From Mycobacterium malmoense (GTDB taxonomy: Bacteria; Actinomycetota; Actinomycetes; Mycobacteriales; Mycobacteriaceae): DNA of 64,000 nt. The notes beneath the pieces were generated by a model. It was not told the origin of the DNA. It was given only the letters and a program-made list of their open reading frames with translations, and searched no databases. Positions 62,971 to 64,000 of the stretch are shown piece by piece. The stretch is from assembly GCF_019645855.1 (NCBI RefSeq), contig NZ_CP080999.1:3162001-3226000 (forward strand), given 5' to 3'. The translations under genes and the position numbers were made by a program. Every line of letters starts with the position of its first letter. The first letter of the stretch is position 1.

Positions 62971-64000
62971 ATGAGTCAGACAGTGCGCGGAGTGATTTCA
63001 CGCAAGAAGGGCGAGCCCGTCGAATTGGTGGACATCGTCGTCCCGGATCCCGGCCCGGGTGAGGTGGTGGTCGACGTCATCGCCTGCGGGGTATGCCACA
63101 CCGACCTGACCTACCGCGAGGGCGGCATCAACGACGAGTACCCGTTCCTGCTCGGCCACGAGGCGGCGGGCACGGTCGAGGCGGTCGGACCGGGCGTGAC
63201 CGCGGTCGAGCCCGGCGACTTTGTGATCCTGAACTGGCGCGCCGTGTGCGGCCAGTGCCGGGCCTGCAAACGCGGCAGGCCGCAATACTGCTTCGACACC
63301 TTCAACGCCGCACAGAAGATGACGCTGACCGACGGCACCGAGCTCACCCCGGCGCTGGGCATCGGCGCCTTCGCCGACAAGACGCTGGTGCACGCCGGGC
63401 AATGCACCAAGGTCGATCCCCAAGCCGACCCGGCCGTCGCGGGCCTGCTGGGCTGCGGGGTGATGGCCGGCATCGGCGCGGCGATCAACACCGGCGCCGT
63501 GACCCGCGACGACACCGTCGCGGTGATCGGCTGCGGCGGGGTGGGCGACGCCGCGATCGCCGGCGCCGCGCTGGTCGGAGCCAGGCGCATCATCGCGGTC
63601 GACACCGACAACGCGAAGCTGGACCTGGCCCGCAAGTTCGGTGCCACCCACACCGTCAACGCCCGCGAATTCGACCACGAAATGGGCCTAGTCAAAACCA
63701 TCCAGGACCTGACCGGCGGCTTCGGCGTCGACGTGGCGATCGACGCCGTGGGCCGGCCCGAAACGTGGAGGCAGGCCTTCTACGCCCGCGACCTCGCGGG
63801 AACCGTTGTGCTGGTGGGTGTTCCGACCCCCGACATGCGCCTGGACATGCCGCTGGTGGACTTCTTCAGCCACGGCGGGTCGCTGAAGTCATCGTGGTAT
63901 GGCGATTGCCTGCCCGAACGCGACTTCCCCACCCTGATCGACCTCTACCTGCAGGGCCGGCTCCCGCTGGAAAAGTTCGTCTCCGAACGCATCGGGCTCG
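62971..64000 (+). CDS. mscR: S-nitrosomycothiol reductase / mycothiol-dependent formaldehyde dehydrogenase (runs off the right edge)
   Basis: 343 codons from the ATG at 62971 to the window end; the family has about 361, so roughly 18 residues are missing. It is a zinc alcohol dehydrogenase: catalytic zinc ligands in ACGVCHTD (Cys39 or Cys42) and LLGHEAAG, structural zinc CGQCRACKRGRPQYC, and the NAD site GCGGVGDAAIAGAALVG. It clears S-nitrosomycothiol and formaldehyde adducts of mycothiol, a nitrosative defence that pairs logically with DlaT and AhpE in this window. Confidence 0.94.
   Translation, partial: MSQTVRGVISRKKGEPVELVDIVVPDPGPGEVVVDVIACGVCHTDLTYREGGINDEYPFLLGHEAAGTVEAVGPGVTAVEPGDFVILNWRAVCGQCRACKRGRPQYCFDTFNAAQKMTLTDGTELTPALGIGAFADKTLVHAGQCTKVDPQADPAVAGLLGCGVMAGIGAAINTGAVTRDDTVAVIGCGGVGDAAIAGAALVGARRIIAVDTDNAKLDLARKFGATHTVNAREFDHEMGLVKTIQDLTGGFGVDVAIDAVGRPETWRQAFYARDLAGTVVLVGVPTPDMRLDMPLVDFFSHGGSLKSSWYGDCLPERDFPTLIDLYLQGRLPLEKFVSERIGL

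Overview
The window is chromosomal DNA of a slow-growing Mycobacterium. The evidence is a high-GC sequence with GTG and TTG starts, together with dlaT, lipB-lipA, glnA1-glnE-glnA2, caeA, panB, rnpB, ptkA-ptpA, aceE, the mabR-fabD-acpM-kasA-kasB-accD6 cluster, glpD1 and mscR in the order I remember from M. tuberculosis Rv2214c-Rv2259. Extra genes and short palindromic intergenic repeats suggest the M. avium complex or a close relative. That placement is inference, and no species is assigned.

Layout. 1-6.6 kb: 5' end of ephD (cut by the window edge), E2 acyltransferase dlaT, a sugar-epimerase-like protein, the lipoylation pair lipB-lipA and two small membrane proteins. 6.7-14.4 kb: glutamine synthetase glnA1 behind a tandem GlnR-like box, an added F420 oxidoreductase/thioesterase pair, the GS adenylyltransferase glnE, and glnA2. 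14.6-22.5 kb: two exported serine proteases (Rv2223c-like and caeA/hip1), a wax-ester/diacylglycerol acyltransferase, panB, a CYTH-CHAD protein and RNase P RNA. 22.5-30.2 kb is the accessory part: a frameshifted P450 with its ferredoxin, degenerate copies of the ends of both genes flanking a MarR/VOC cassette with two perfect operators, a signal-bearing PGRS protein without a PE domain, a GjpA-like exported protein, a low-GC spacer with an 11-C tract, and a TetR gene.

30.2-41.5 kb: a four-gene overlapping operon (cobC-like aminotransferase, NIF3 protein, coiled-coil zinc-ribbon protein, RNase H-phosphatase fusion), a vapC remnant, ptkA-ptpA-SURF1, cobD, an MpaB-like protein, an epoxide hydrolase, tRNA-Val(TAC), ahpE with a DUF3052 gene, and a probable lipoprotein. 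41.6-51.5 kb: aceE, the regulator mabR, and the FAS-II cluster for mycolic acid elongation. 51.5-64 kb: a DUF559/AbiEi-like gene between two copies of a 60-bp palindrome, a TetR-FAD monooxygenase-Ddn-like group, glpD1 with its TetR regulator facing an ADPS-like flavoprotein and a lipid kinase, then DUF3145, a serine beta-lactamase-like protein, a methyltransferase and mscR (cut at the right edge).

The genes cohere around 2-oxoacid dehydrogenase chemistry and lipoate (dlaT, lipA, lipB, aceE), peroxide and nitrosative defence (dlaT, ahpE, mscR), nitrogen assimilation, and cell-envelope lipid synthesis. I found no CRISPR array, prophage or intact transposase. The most unusual signals are the P450/ferredoxin remnants around the MarR/VOC cassette, the paired 60-bp palindromes, a dispersed hairpin family that appears to have been absorbed into the end of cobD, and a 17-bp divergent promoter.
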